Source: Saturnia japonica (taxonomy: Eukaryota; Arthropoda; Insecta; Lepidoptera; Saturniidae). Taken from it: a stretch of 64,000 nucleotides of DNA. Each line of letters opens with the position of its first letter. Positions within the stretch are counted from its first letter, which is position 1. Shown one piece after another: positions 43,941 to 55,385 of this stretch. The notes under the pieces are model-generated. The model saw nothing but the letters and a program-made list of their open reading frames with translations, was not told where the DNA came from and did no database searches. The translations under genes were made by a program, and so were the position numbers. The stretch is from positions 13,702,001 to 13,766,000 of the forward strand of contig CM065304.1 in assembly GCA_033032175.1 (NCBI GenBank). Direction: 5' to 3'.

Positions 43941-45062
43941 ATGAATAAAATGGATAAACAAAGCGCAGAAATGTATGTACATAATATAAGTAGTTCTTAT
44001 TTTTATTATAATAAAATGTTCGACATTAGAATTAATAATTATTAGTTGAATAGTTTAACATAAATCACTTATTAGACTGCAAGAGCACTTGATATATGTA
44101 AATAATAGAAAATATATGACAATATATACCTATTTAACACTTTGTCCAGGATACTGAAGTTAAGCAGCACAGAACAGCGCTGCTGTCCGTGAAGTATTGT
44201 TGGTATCTATTAATCATAAAGAGTTTGATAGGTTTATGTTATTGTAACTTAATATATATACAATCTCAACAAGAATCTGTGGTCAGTAAGCGATCAAACC
44301 CACACAAATCCTAAAAAAAATCATTGGTAAATATGCTAAGTTATGAAACAGGAGCCATGAGCATGGTATTTCATTGGACCCACACAAACCATCAGAATTA
44401 CAAAATAATACTTAAAATACTCCATGATTTGTATAAAAGAAAACCATTTTTGTTATTTCATATGGATTATTGGTTATGGTATTGGTATTGGTAATTTGTA
44501 CTGACACATTTAGAAAAACTGTTAAAAATAAACTCAATATATACATAGGTACTACTTTCTATGTATTATATTATTGTTCATATAAAAATTTATATTAAAT
44601 TATACTTTTACATATATTGAAAAATTCCAAATTTCATAACCATCCAGGAAAATAAGAAAATAAAGAATTGGCTTTCTTTTAGTAAATTAACTACATTTAT
44701 ATGCACATATATATAGATATTATATAAATAATAATAAAGTTAAATAATTTCAGTGAGAAATTCATCAAACTTTCTTAATTCATTATCAAGAATTATTACT
44801 GAAATGGAAGATGATTTGATAAACTAACAACAAAAAAAATATTGATGGAAATACGTATGCAAGATTGTTGCTATGTATAAAACAAAATCATATTATTCGT
44901 AAACAGAACATTAAGAAACTAGAAATACTCTACGAAACACTTAAAACAAAGTAAGTTATTTTGCAGTGAAATCCCATTTCAAATTTAATTATTCTCTACA
45001 TAATACTTAACTATTATTTATGTTACAGATTTGAAGAAATTCAATTAGAACGTGATTTTTAG
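43941..45062 (+). CDS. Candidate small five-exon gene, one frameshift
   Basis: Proposed exons: 43941-43972, 44076-44097 (22-base microexon), 44150-44231, 44754-44950, 45029-45062. All have AG before and GT after; the strongest donors are GTATGT, GTAAAT and GTAAGT, the weakest GTTTAT at 44232. Phases fit throughout. The product is about 121 residues: start MNKMDKQSAE, middle KQHRTALLSVKYCWYLLIIK, end KKLEILYETLKTKFEEIQLE plus RDF, a charged helical protein probably able to form a coiled coil. Exon 4 needs a one-base shift between DDLIN and NNKKN (about 44822), so it is either a pseudogene or carries a sequencing error. AATAAA follows at 45112. I do not recognise the family; the first three exons are the least certain. 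Confidence 0.4.
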
Positions 45063-46320
45063 AAGAAGCCAGATACTGAAAAATTTAATTATTACAATTA
45101 GTAAATTATAAAATAAACTAACCGCTGTTGCAAAACACAGTGGATTCCATAAAATATTAAAAGATATCTTTCATACCTTAAAAAATGATTTTTTAAATTT
45201 ATTTAAATAATGTTTTTATTAATTACTTTAACTTAAATGAATATCTGGTTCTATAAAATTTTGCGTAGAGTTCTTGATTATCACTATGTTGGTTTATTAA
45301 TTTTTTAGATTATATATTTTCATAATTTCGTAAATTTTTTTGGTTTAAGACCTTAAGATAAAGCTCTTTATAAATGTAATTGTAACTGTTTTTTTAATAA
45401 TTTCAATAAAATAAATATTCATTGAAACCTATCTTTGATTTAGTGTTGAATCTATCCGTACAAACTAATTTAATTAACATTTTAGTAGTGTACAACAGGG
45501 ATGTTATATATATTGATGTTTATATATAGCAGTAGCTGTGTGCCCTCGGTTCCGCACGCGTTTGTTACTGTGCGGTATTTATTAAAATCCCTTAATTTTA
45601 TTTTTACTGATATCATTGACAATTTATATATCAATTGAGAAATGACAATAATATATTATACATTTATATAATCAAAGTACTTCCCTTATTAGTCCAATCA
45701 TTTAAGCTTAAATTAGGTAAGAATCTCGGAATTCGAGATACCCAGATGTAAGTCTGTAAATACTTGTATATTGACACTCTAAAAGTTGTCTCAAAACCTA
45801 CATATGGTAGGTTGTATGCAACTATTAAATTTCAAGGTCAAAGGAAATCATGAATTTTTTTTTTTTTACCTTTTTTTTTACAATCTAGACTATTAGGTAT
45901 TGCCAATTCTTACAGCATTCATGTAATGATTTATACTTCCCGAGTACAAAAATTCATAAGAATCGTTCAAGCCGTTTTTGAGTTAAATCTGGACATACAA
46001 ACAAATAGATAGACAAAAAAAAATTTATGCCATATTCATGCTCAGTATCCTTTATATTGGGAAATTCAGAAAAATGATACAGGAGAGTGTCGCGTAGACA
46101 ATTAATTAATCAAATTTGGAAGAAGTTAATAATTATTTAAAAGGCCAAATAAAACGAAAAATTTGATTTTATAAATATATCCGTATATTTTCGAGGGCAT
46201 CCTACATCTGACAGAGTAATTTATATTAAAACGAATAATAATAATAATTTATAAAACTAAACCTTCACTATTAACTAAATTAAAGTTACCAGTAAATTTT
46301 AATTTATTGTTAAATGAAAT
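45063..46320. other. No gene; repeat fragments
   Basis: A Helitron-like 3' end in reverse orientation near 45528-45560 (TAGCTGTGTGCCCTCGGTTC) and a block at 45720-46015 ending CATACAAACAAATAGATAG resemble common lepidopteran repeats. No coding sequence was supported. Confidence 0.4.
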
Positions 46321-46324
46321 TTTC

Positions 46325-46520
46325 TATCAGCAATCTCCAGGTCTTGATTGGTTCCTCTCCGAAATCGTCAGGCCTCCGAAGATCCACAGTTTGCAAGTCA
46401 TAAGCTCCTTGTATGACCACGGCACGGTAGTCACAGCCCTTTCGAAGGTACATAGCATGTCAGCCGGCTCTACTGTAGAGTCATGAGAACAAAGATTCTG
46501 TTGTATCATGTATGGCATAT
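46325..46520 (-). pseudogene. Unidentified degraded coding fragment
   Basis: GC-richer than its flanks. On the minus strand one frame reads MIQQNLCSHDSTVEPADMLC and, after a probable frame change near 46440, another reads KGCDYRAVVIQGAYDLQTVD then EEPIKTWRLLIENFI and stop. Both look protein-like and would join into one sequence with a frameshift. I do not recognise the family; it may be a fragment of a transposable element or of a host gene. Confidence 0.35.
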
Positions 46521-46816
46521 GGAAATTTATAAAAGAAGTTATTACGTTGAGTATGGTAACATAATAAATTGATAAAAGAACGAATTATTAGTCTTCAATA
46601 TTAAATTTCTGTACATTCACACTTATATTACTTAAAAAATACTTCACATAGAACTTAGTGAGATTATTATTTTTATAACATTAAATTCCGATGTATTATT
46701 TTACCCTATGTTAAATTCTTTATAAATTTACTTTTCGGTTCTTTCTCTATGAAAAATAATTTAAATGATAAATACTTAATGTGTAAAATACAATGCGCTT
46801 GCTCTAAAATTATATA

Positions 46817-47014
46817 CAAGGTGTCCAGAAAGGGTATCGGGTATTTGTTTTCGCGCCATATTCGAAACGGGGCGTCTAAAGGGTGCGGGGAGGGGTTCGT
46901 GGCGTCCGCCATTTTGTGGAGTTTTAGTCACGATGGAACAGTACTCGGGGACGCATCGCGCATTTTGCGTACGAGCGTATTATCGTAATGGTGATTCAAT
47001 AGTGACTGCTCAAC
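46817..47014 (+). mobile_element. DD41D mariner 5' end fragment
   Basis: Starts after TA (46815-46816) with the full 31-bp terminus CAAGGTGTCCAGAAAGGG, followed by the leader and the first transposase codons from ATG at 46933 (MEQYSGTHRAFCV). Similarity to the complete copy stops after GACTGCTCAAC at about 47013. The rest of the element is absent. Confidence 0.93.
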
Positions 47015-49215
47015 TGCTCTTAACCTCAAACCCTACAAAACACGAAAATGACGTTTATTGAGAGATGCCAGATGAACAAATACTAAAATAGTTCGAAAAT
47101 TGTAACATAGTTGTACCTTTTTTAGTTTAATAAATTACCAATAGCACACATTAAAGAGGTTCATAATATTTTGATAGTAATAAATGTTTATAAATACATA
47201 AAATAAAATTCATAATTAAGCAATTTACTAGTATAATGTCATTTTGTTATTTCGGTAATTTTCAGTAATTGTTACTAGATTTTCTTAAATTTCATGAGTT
47301 GGCAACTCAATTTAAGGCCACTTCGATTTTGATAAACAAAGTTTGTTTTGTTTGCACCAATTTTCTTTCACAACTGATTTACGTACTTTGGACTTCGATT
47401 ATTGTATACTAATTCAGCAGCCGCAACATCTTGCGTCACCTTTCGTGTAGTTAGCGACTTTTTGGCAGGATCTTGAAGTGACATGTGGTTTTTATTTTTA
47501 ATTCAATATCTTAGGTTTTTGACGCTATATTGTGTATTATTGGTGGCGTTTTGCGTGATATAGTTAACGCGCATGACAACATGTGGTACAAGAATGGGCA
47601 TTATCCGTTAATAACAATAATTTTTATAACGTATTTTTATTCAAATATGTTATATATATTGAATAATAAAGTTATGATTATGAATATTTCAGTCGTTTAA
47701 TTCAATCTGTTAAGAAAATATGAAAAAACAAATATATTTAGCAAAAAATAGATAATTTTTTATTGATTTTATTACTTTTTAAAATAATTGTTTTTTTTTA
47801 ATCCATTTTTTTTATTTCACATCCCTAGTACTATTTATTATAACTAATAAGTTTATTCTTTGACAGAGAACCTGGAACTTATGTGTGACCACATTTTAAA
47901 TCGTCAATCTACTTCGGCAACTAAAAATCTACCAAAAACTACCAGCGCCTAGGAAAAAAACTGTCACAAATCGACAGTATTTTTAGTACGGGAATCTGTC
48001 AGAGACGACGTAAAAGGCCCTTCGCGCTATATCTTCTTTGTAATCACAAAAATACACTGACTAACAATAGATTGTTCGATAGTGCTAATTACTATAATAA
48101 CAGTAAAATTGGTGTTTTACCATCGTAAAAAATACGATGTTACAACTTATCGATGTTCCTAAATATGACTATAAAAAGTACTTAACTAACACAATTAATA
48201 TAATTAAATTAAAGGGGTAGCTGTCAAACTGTTTTAAAAGCTACACGAATTTGTCATATTAGCGCTATTCATTGCGAGTAATAGAGAAAATAACATAAAG
48301 AGATTCTATTCAACTAATTAATTAAATTGTATAATTATAATAAAAAGTAAATAAATCGTGGACACTTCATTCGAGTTTGGGTTTGCTGTTTAACGATAAC
48401 AAAACGAACTACTTAGCATCAAGGTTTTGTTTGATGTAAAATACCATAACTTTGAAATTAAACACCAAATCATAAACATCGATCATCGGTATTAATGGGA
48501 CGTTCAATATTTTTAGTTAACATTATTTTAGATTTTCGAGTTGTTGCTTTAAGTCCCTATTTTCTTTATTTCTTGTAAATAGGTTTATTTTTAATTATGG
48601 TGTCACTTTAGGTAGTTGTGTTTATTTGCAAATTAGATTAATTGGATATTGCTACATTATCGAATTAACCAAACTTTAAACATATTTTGTCAATTTTCGG
48701 ATATTTCTTAAAAACTTGGCTGGCACCGACTCCAAAATAAAAATATTTTGTATATTATTGTCCTAATAAAATATGTAAGAAAAAGTATATCAAAGCAAGT
48801 AGTATTTTGTGTTTAGTGAGTCGGATCGTGCGGAGCTATGTGAATAATAAAATAAAAATTGGCCAATCCTAAGAAGAGGTCAACTGGATGGAGGGTGAGG
48901 AGCTATCGGAAGCTGTATACGTAAAATTTGATGACGAAACAATTGGTCGCAGGCTAAAAGATAGTAACTGGTGCATCAAAGCTTGGAAGGCTTAATGTTG
49001 TTAGATTTGGATGCCAACAAAGTAATAAATCGACCATACGATGATAGATAGTTAACGGAAATAACGGGACTATAAAATTTGTTTTCTGAAAATCAAGGTA
49101 GTTTTTGAGTTTATCCATTACTTAAAACAACAAACGCAGACAAAACAAACAAAAAATAAAAAAATTCCTCTTCATAATCTTGGTATTACATTCGTTAGTT
49201 TAGTGTTGATCTTAT
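47015..49215. other. No gene; hAT-MITE-like repeat
   Basis: Stretch 47480-47827 resembles 43200-43801 (GACATGTGGTTTTTATTTTT, GGTGGCGTTTTGCGTGATAT) and ends TTTCACATCCCTAG, similar to a hAT terminus. The remaining AT-rich sequence has no supported gene. Confidence 0.4.
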
Positions 49216-49475
49216 TTTTAGGGTTCCGACCGTATTCAATAAGAAACCTGCATCGTTTCGTTCGCCATGTCCGTCTGTTTGTCTGTCTGTCTCTGGCTTA
49301 GGTGCTTATCTCAGAGACTCTTAGTACTAGAAAGCTGTAATTTTGCATAATATTTACGCTGACAAAGTGGTCAATTAAAAATGGTAAAAAATTTCTATAT
49401 TTTAGAGAACCTACCCTTTCTCCGCATGTATAATGGAGATGATTTTTTTGTTGTTGTTAATATGATGGTTGATCC
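49216..49475 (+). repeat. Common lepidopteran repeat
   Basis: Contains AGGGTTCCGACCGTATTC, TGTCTGTCTGTCTC and a pattern of GACTCTTAGTACTAGAAAGC that I recognise as a frequent intronic or intergenic repeat in moths. It directly precedes the hAT coding remnant, and the apparent start codon at 49381 belongs to this repeat. Confidence 0.5.
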
Positions 49476-50259
49476 TTTTTTTCTAGATTTATCAAGCTCC
49501 AGCTCCAGCACTGCAAGTACTTTTAAGTCCGTCAAGTTGAAGACAACAGGTATTACAACATTTGTAGACAAAATGAATCCAGAAGTTGAGGATAAGGCAA
49601 ATGAACTTCTCAGCAGAGCAATTTATGCGAGCAGAGCACCCCTTATCATGATGGAAAATCCTTGCTGGAAGGAATTGTTTTTGTTCCTTCAGCCCACGTA
49701 CAAAATACCCTCTAGACACATGTTGTCTGGACCGTTTTGGCTGTTGGCCGGGTTGGCTGTAGATGACTGAAGCAACATTAGAAACGAACCTATTGTTCAT
49801 TTTGTTGTTACAACACCGAAACCATTCTTGTAGAAAGTTTTACCGACAGGAAAATCATCTCACACTGCCGAATTCATGGCACAGGAAATTAGTCGAATAA
49901 TTGAGGAAATTGGACAGCAAAAGGTATATGGCCTTGTGGCCGACAATGCATCTAATATGAAAGCAACTTGGAAACTACTAGAAACAAAGTACGCAAAGAC
50001 AAACTTATTCATCTACGGATGCCTGGCACACTCTCTTCAATTAATATTTACTGATATAAAAACTTTGCCAAGCTTTAAGACCCTGACTGCTAATGCAGTA
50101 GCCTGTATTAAGGCTATTAAGAATTCTCACAAGCTTATTACAGCCTTTATAGAAAAGCAATCGATCACTAGCGTCAAAATAAGTCTTAAACTGCCCGTAA
50201 AAAATCGCTGGGGTTCCCTCTTTACTTGCTTGGAAAGTTTAAGAGAAAATAAACAAACT

Positions 50260-50529
50260 TTAGCGGAGGTTAGGAACAGAGAGTAAAGTTCCTCATCCGC
50301 CATAGAAAAGGGAGGATCCTCCGGCCAGACGGGTGCAATGTCTGGCGGGCAGCTGCCCCGACTGTTGTAGTCGGGTTCTTGTATATATACTCAACGATAG
50401 AGTGAATTTCTATAGCGCAATGTGGAATAGTAGGATGCTTCTTATGTGGCTCGATAGATGTCGCTATGTGTCGCTACGTAGTTGTGTCGATGCATTGATG
50501 CGTCAGTTGTGGCGAGAGATGTCGCTACA
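50260..50529 (+). repeat. Left LTR of the miniature element
   Basis: About 95% similar to 50932-51203 by eye; shared GGAGGATCCTCCGGCCAGAC (a palindromic GGAGGATCCTCC core) and TTGTATATATACTCAACGAT, a TATA-box-like promoter motif. Confidence 0.88.
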
Positions 50530-50931
50530 TCACTCCCCTCTGAGACCGGAGGTCGATAGCAGGTTGAGTCGTCCATTTGTGATGCTTGCCGGGCCAGTGA
50601 AGTGTTCCAGTGAGTCGGAACTAGATGCCGCATAGTTCACGGTGAGTCGAAACTGTCTGCGGTGATTGGCTGCTGCGTCGACCAGGAGAGAAGTGCGTTT
50701 TCTGCTGCTTGCTGACCGGCCGAAGTGCAGTGTGCAGTACCAAGGTCGCTGAGAAGGCTGTGGGGCTGACCAGGAATGCGCGTCCGCTGCATGCGTATGG
50801 TCAGGATAACCCGTAGTAGTCGTGGATGCTGGCTGGCTGTATTGGACTCGCTGCTCGAAAGCTTGAGGAAGTGATGATGACATAGCTTTGTGAAGAAGGT
50901 TGTGCTGACGTATCACGTCGGGGTCACCACT

Positions 50932-51203
50932 TTAGCGGAGGTGTGAGGAACAGAGAGTAAAGTTCCTCATCCACCATAGAAAAGGGAGGATCCTCCGGCC
51001 AGACGGGTGCTATGTCTGGCGGGCAGCTGCCTCGACTGTTGTAGTCGGGTTCTTGTATATATACTCAACGATAGAATGAATTTCTATAGCGCAATGTGGA
51101 ATAGTAGGATGCGTCCTATGTGGCTCGATAGATATCGCTATGTATCGCTATGTACTTGTGTCGATGCATTGATGCATCAGTTGTGGCGAGAGATGTCGCT
51201 ACA
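50932..51203 (+). repeat. Right LTR of the miniature element
   Basis: Same motifs as the left LTR; two bases longer at GTGTGAGGAAC versus GTTAGGAAC. The interior sequence just before it is CACGTCGGGGTCACCAC. Confidence 0.88.
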
Positions 51204-52100
51204 AAACTATCAGAGCTATCGCAATTGACGAGAATCTATCAGATGCTTTAAATAAAGTAACCACAGTAAAAAGATGTATGTTAAGTGACGATTTTTGGGA
51301 TAAAGTAACGGGATTCAGCAATTTACTGAAACCTATATCAGATACTATTAAAACTGTGGAAAGTGACATTCCACAGTTATCTTATGTTTTAGGTTTATTT
51401 AAAAAAAATTAAGATTCAATAGAAAATATGTTAGACAAGACCCTGTTCATATCCGAAGGGCAAAAAGTTAGAGAAATACTTTTAAACATAGAAAAGAATT
51501 CGCGATATACGACGTTCACAAAATTTGTAACTTATTAGGTCCTCGTTTTAAAGGATGCGATCTTACACCAGAAGAAGAATCAATTTTATAATGCTGCTGT
51601 GAAAATGCCAGTTGATGAGAATATTGTACTGACAGAGCTTGCAAATTATATTGCAAAGCAAGGTTTTTTTTTCTAAAACTTTTCTGTGGTCTTCCATAAA
51701 TAAGTTAACTCCCATGGCCTGGCGGGCAGGACTTTGCAAGTCGACTCCTTTATCTAAAGTAGCCCTTAAATTTATCTCGCTTCCAGTTACATCGGCAGCA
51801 TGCGAGAGAACGTTTAGTACTTACAGTGATGTTCATTCCAAAAAACGCAACAGACTGACAAATGACAGGGCTAGCAAAATTGTTTATATTGCTCACAATT
51901 TGAAATTGCAATCTCAAAGTTTTTAACTTTTAGAACATAAAGAACAACCTGAAAAAGAAAATATATCTGAAATTTTTGATACAGAGGCGACAGAAGAATG
52001 TGAAAATTCCGACACTGACAAGACTAGTGTAGGTAGTGACACCGATACTGAAAGTGGTACTGACACAGACGAAGAATATTTTTTTTATATAACTTTTTGA

Positions 52101-53585
52101 TTCGATTTTTAATTTAAGCAAAATGTAAGAAATCAGAAAACATTTATTATCCAGAGATTGTTTCCTTAAAAAAAAACCAAAATCAGAAAAAAAAACAACG
52201 GTACTATGTTTTTTTTCAACATAGTGAAAAAAACAAAGTCGTTTTTTTTTCATGTTACATCACTAACCCTACCCCAAAGAGTTCTGGAAACCCTACTGAC
52301 CGCAGGAACACAACACTAGATTATTTGTCTGCGATCTTCTGTAGGGCAGTCGGACTGTCCCAAGTAGAAACAAATCTCCAAAGAAATACCCTTTTTATAC
52401 CAAGACTGTAACAAACAAGCATGCGTTCCACCTTATGGTAAGTGATCACCGCAGCCTATGAACGCTTACACACAAGTATCATCTGCGTGTTGGCGACCCT
52501 ATAAATACCTATCTACCCTTTTTAGAAAGGAAAAGGAAAAAAAACACATCTCATTAACTGAGTATACATGAAACATTTAATAATTAATAACACAATAAAA
52601 AATAAAAACAAAGTAAGAATTAAACGCATATTAAAGATAATAATAACATGAAAAATAAATGGTGAGGAAAGGAATGTATTTTATGTGAATAGTAACAAAT
52701 GCATTATCGATGTAAATTACCAGAATATAATAATCCTAGCCACATAGGAATAACATGAAAAGTAAAAAAGTAAGTACTTAGTACTGAGTAGTATTATTTA
52801 ATTCAATATTTAATGCTTCATGAACTCTTACATAGAATTTTGTTTTTAAAACTAATAATTTTTAAATTTTTTGTAATAGAATTACCACTTTCTAAAATAC
52901 ATTGCATGCATTGTTTGAGAGCTAAGAAAACGGTTATGTTTTTAAAATAATCTGCAAGTCAAGTTTCATAAGATTTTTTTTTTTTTTTATGTTTGAGTGG
53001 AAGGAAATCTCAATAAAATATTGAAATAATATAATTATTCGTCTCGCATTTTTAAATTAGGTCCAATAATTATTGTTTTAATATTGATAAATAAACAGTG
53101 TTTAATCGTTTTTATAAATTAGAAAAAAATGAGATTTAAATTGATACTTTTTTTCTAAATAAATTTTTGATGTTGCATTTTTTACTTATTTTGTAAAAAG
53201 CTGAAAAACATGATAACTCAAAAATGGTTCTCTTTTGCATAATGCATATGGGGGATAAAATTATCGCAAATAGTCACCCCTTTCACCTACTAGCGAGAAT
53301 ACGGCGAATTACTTATAATCCTGTATAAGACAGCAAATTAGCGTCTTTTAACAACGGGAAATCATAAACAAAATTCTTATCATACAAAGACACTATGTAT
53401 CTTGCCAGATAAATTATTTGCAAATAAAACTGTCTTATTTTCGATGCGCCTTTGTTAAAGTGTGTGTTGTGTGCAGTGACAATGAAAACAAAAAAAAACA
53501 TAAATACTCACAGATAAATTATCTATTTAAACTATGTTAGGGATAATGCACTATTGCTATTTATGAAGCAAGAAAAAGGTTTATA
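52101..53585. other. No gene; repeat fragment at 52420-52510
   Basis: CATGCGTTCCACCTTATGGT with AAGTGATCACCGCAGCC and CTGCGTGTTGGCGACCC is a frequent lepidopteran repeat motif. The rest is AT-rich and contains no supported feature. Confidence 0.4.
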
Positions 53586-53589
53586 CATT

Positions 53590-53960
53590 CACGCCTCTCT
53601 TCCAACGGGTTAGGTGGAGGCCATATGATTCAACTTGCTAGGATCCTGGTCCAGTCAGGTCAAGAAGACCATTTTTCAGAACGTCCCCAATTTGATCGAG
53701 GAACGTTCATCTAGGCCTTTCTCTTCCAACGTTCCGTTCACACTCGCCCTATAAATCTGTCTAGTCATTCTTCTTTCTTCCATCCTCGTAAATGCTCAAA
53801 CCATCTAAACATACCTTTCTCAATCCGTCTGACTATATCTTTTAATACACTACAAAGTTCTCTTATTTCACTATTTCTTATCCTGTCACTCACTTTCACT
53901 CTTAACATATTCCTTAGCACTCTCATTTCTACTGCATTGAATTTATTTTAACGCTTTTTC
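53590..53960 (-). pseudogene. LINE C-terminal fragment
   Basis: On the minus strand the frame reads INAVEMRVLRNMLRVKVSDR, IRNSEIRELCSVLKDIVRRI and EKGMFRWFEHL, the conserved C-terminal region that follows reverse transcriptase in an RTE/endonuclease-RT type of insect LINE. Stops interrupt it beyond that. It is a 5'-truncated, decayed piece. Confidence 0.75.
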
Positions 53961-54059
53961 TGCCACATCCAACTTTCACTTATGTGCTTAAGTGTTTGGA
54001 ACGAAAAATCCTTTATATACAGGCAGGCAACTTTTGTAGATATAGTACTGCTAGTACGC

Positions 54060-54362
54060 TGGTGGACGCTAGGCGACTCGTAGTTGATTGGAGCTCTACA
54101 TGTGTCTTGCTTCTTAAGGGAGGGCCTCTGAGGCCAAACTCGGCCTGTCTGCGCGTCAGACATAAACAGAGGGGTACTATGAGCTCTACTGGGGCCGGCC
54201 GCCGGGGCGACGTGGTTGATTGCAACCGTGAGCCCGCGGCGTCCCACTATGGCGGCCGATGGTACACCGTGGAGTTTTTAGTGAGTAGGAGTCTCACATA
54301 ACCACTCGTCCCCCCGGGCGGGTGTGTACTCATGACGGGTTTATCCACGTAAAAAAAAAAAA
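54060..54362 (+). mobile_element. R1-like LINE 3' tail, copy 1
   Basis: Contains GGGGCCGGCCGCCGGGGCGA, CCACTATGGCGGCCGATGGT, ACACCGTGGAGTTTTTAGTG and GGGCGGGTGTGTACTCATGA, ending TTTATCCACGT plus a run of about 12 A. The same order is repeated at 54690-54890, showing they are two insertions of one family. Confidence 0.75.
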
Positions 54363-54890
54363 GCCCGGCCACAAGGCGCAAGTATTCACAGCTGCAAAGT
54401 TGCACTGCACCTTATGTGCCGACGCCGGGAGGCCGGCTGAGCACTTAATGGGGGGTAAAAAGCGCAGGCCTCCTGACAAGAAGGGGAGGGTACCACCACC
54501 AGCGCCAAGACCCTTATAGAGATCGAGCGTAGACGTTGGTTAGGAGGGGGGGCGCTTTTCGCCTCCTTCCTCTGCCCTTGTTGAACCAAGAGGAGATGGG
54601 TTGGGGGGGCCATCTTCCCATTGCATTGGCTCAGCCGTCTGGGAGATAGTCGGGGTTGTACCAGACTGTTACTCTTTAGCGCCGGAGGCCCGATTGGGAC
54701 CGGCCGCCGGGGCGATGCGGTAGAATGCTACTGCAGGTCCCGTGTCGTCCCACTATGGCGGCCGATGGTACACCGTGGAGTTTTAGTGAGTAGGAGTCAT
54801 ACATAACCACTCGTAACCGTACCTTACTCATAACCCGGGCAGGTGTGTACCCATGATTATAAAAAGGGTTTCTCCACGTTAAAAAAAAGG
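54363..54890 (+). mobile_element. R1-like LINE 3' end, copy 2, in tandem
   Basis: Begins directly after the A-run of copy 1. It first encodes the end of an ORF with a zinc-knuckle-like LHCTLCADAGRPAEHLMGGK and a Pro/Lys-rich tail ending at 54519. The 3' UTR follows (GGCGGCCGATGGTACACCGT) and ends TTTCTCCACGTT plus A-run at about 54888. The CxxC...HxxGxxx arrangement fits the gag-like knuckles of R1-clade LINEs. Confidence 0.7.
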
Positions 54891-55385
54891 TTCAGTAATA
54901 CTCACTGTATTATAGCTTGCTATGGAGGATCTCTTTCCAGCTCGACAGAGCCTGGTTTCGGAGCTGGATCAGGTTCAGTAGTGGGTATTATAAGCTCGCA
55001 ATAATTGCTGAACTAACCCCAACCCGGGTTTTTTCAAGAAAGAAGAGGTTATGAAAAAAAGTGTTTGAATGAGAACAAATTTCATTCTAGATATAAAAAA
55101 TATACAAAATAATATGAAAGTTTAACACTTACCTGATTTAAATTGACGCGTACAGAAGAAATATTCGCTTATTTCTTTATTTTTTACTTTTTGTCGCAAA
55201 ATAAACAAAGCGTGCAAGCGTTTCACTCGAGCGGCAGATCAGCACTGGCACTGGCAGTCGCCCAATGAGTTCTCCTACCGAGACCACTTCTTTCCGTCAT
55301 TTAATGTTCTAGTGTACGGTATGTAGTTTCTGAGATATTTCGATTTCCCAACTTACCCCTATGCTCAACTAGCCCCGCCCTACCC
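54891..55385. other. No recognisable gene
   Basis: No gene recognised. A partial inverted pairing between GAGCTGGATCAGG and GAAACCAGGCTCTGT-like bases near 54935-54985 is too weak to call. Confidence 0.35.

Larger units (their letters stand above)
50260..51203 (+). mobile_element. Miniature LTR retrotransposon (TRIM-like) inside the hAT gene
   Basis: Two direct repeats of 270 and 272 bp (50260-50529 and 50932-51203) flank a 402-bp non-coding interior. Both start TTAGCGGAGG and end ATGTCGCTACA, so the ends are short inverted repeats (TGTAGCG-like). AAACT stands immediately before (50255-50259) and after (51204-51208), a 5-bp target duplication, and the hAT frame resumes after it. No protein-coding domain lies inside. 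Size and layout fit a terminal-repeat retrotransposon in miniature. Confidence 0.85.
49480..52100 (+). pseudogene. hAT-superfamily transposase, broken and split
   Basis: Blocks in order: a Ser-rich leader and ITTFVDKMNPEVEDKANELL; FLQPTYKIPSRHMLSG; GLVADNASNMKATWKLLE with IYGCLAHSLQLIF (core of the RNase H-like fold); NRWGSLFTCLESLRENK; after an interruption, SDDFWDKVTGFSNLLKPISD; and the dimerisation end PVTSAACERTFSTYSDVHSK plus RNRLTNDRASKIVYIAHNLK. An acidic tail (SDTDTESGTDTDEE) reaches 52100. TGA and TAG replace Trp codons near 49768 and 49831, and further stops occur after 51410. A miniature LTR element (50260-51203) splits the gene. The N-terminal BED finger is absent. Confidence 0.9.

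Noticed and set aside
44150..44190. 5S rRNA-like string (ACTGAAGTTAAGCAGCAC)
   Set aside because: Only about 20 bases resemble 5S rRNA; the sequence on both sides does not fit the 5S fold or its pol III boxes. It fits better as part of a candidate coding exon.
50282..50916. Genes within the miniature LTR element
   Set aside because: Short frames on both strands share no motif with retroviral proteins, and the two LTR copies shift frame relative to each other.
54322..54519. Single protein starting MCTHDGF
   Set aside because: The start lies in the 3' UTR and poly(A) of the preceding LINE; only the part after 54363 is genuine LINE coding sequence.
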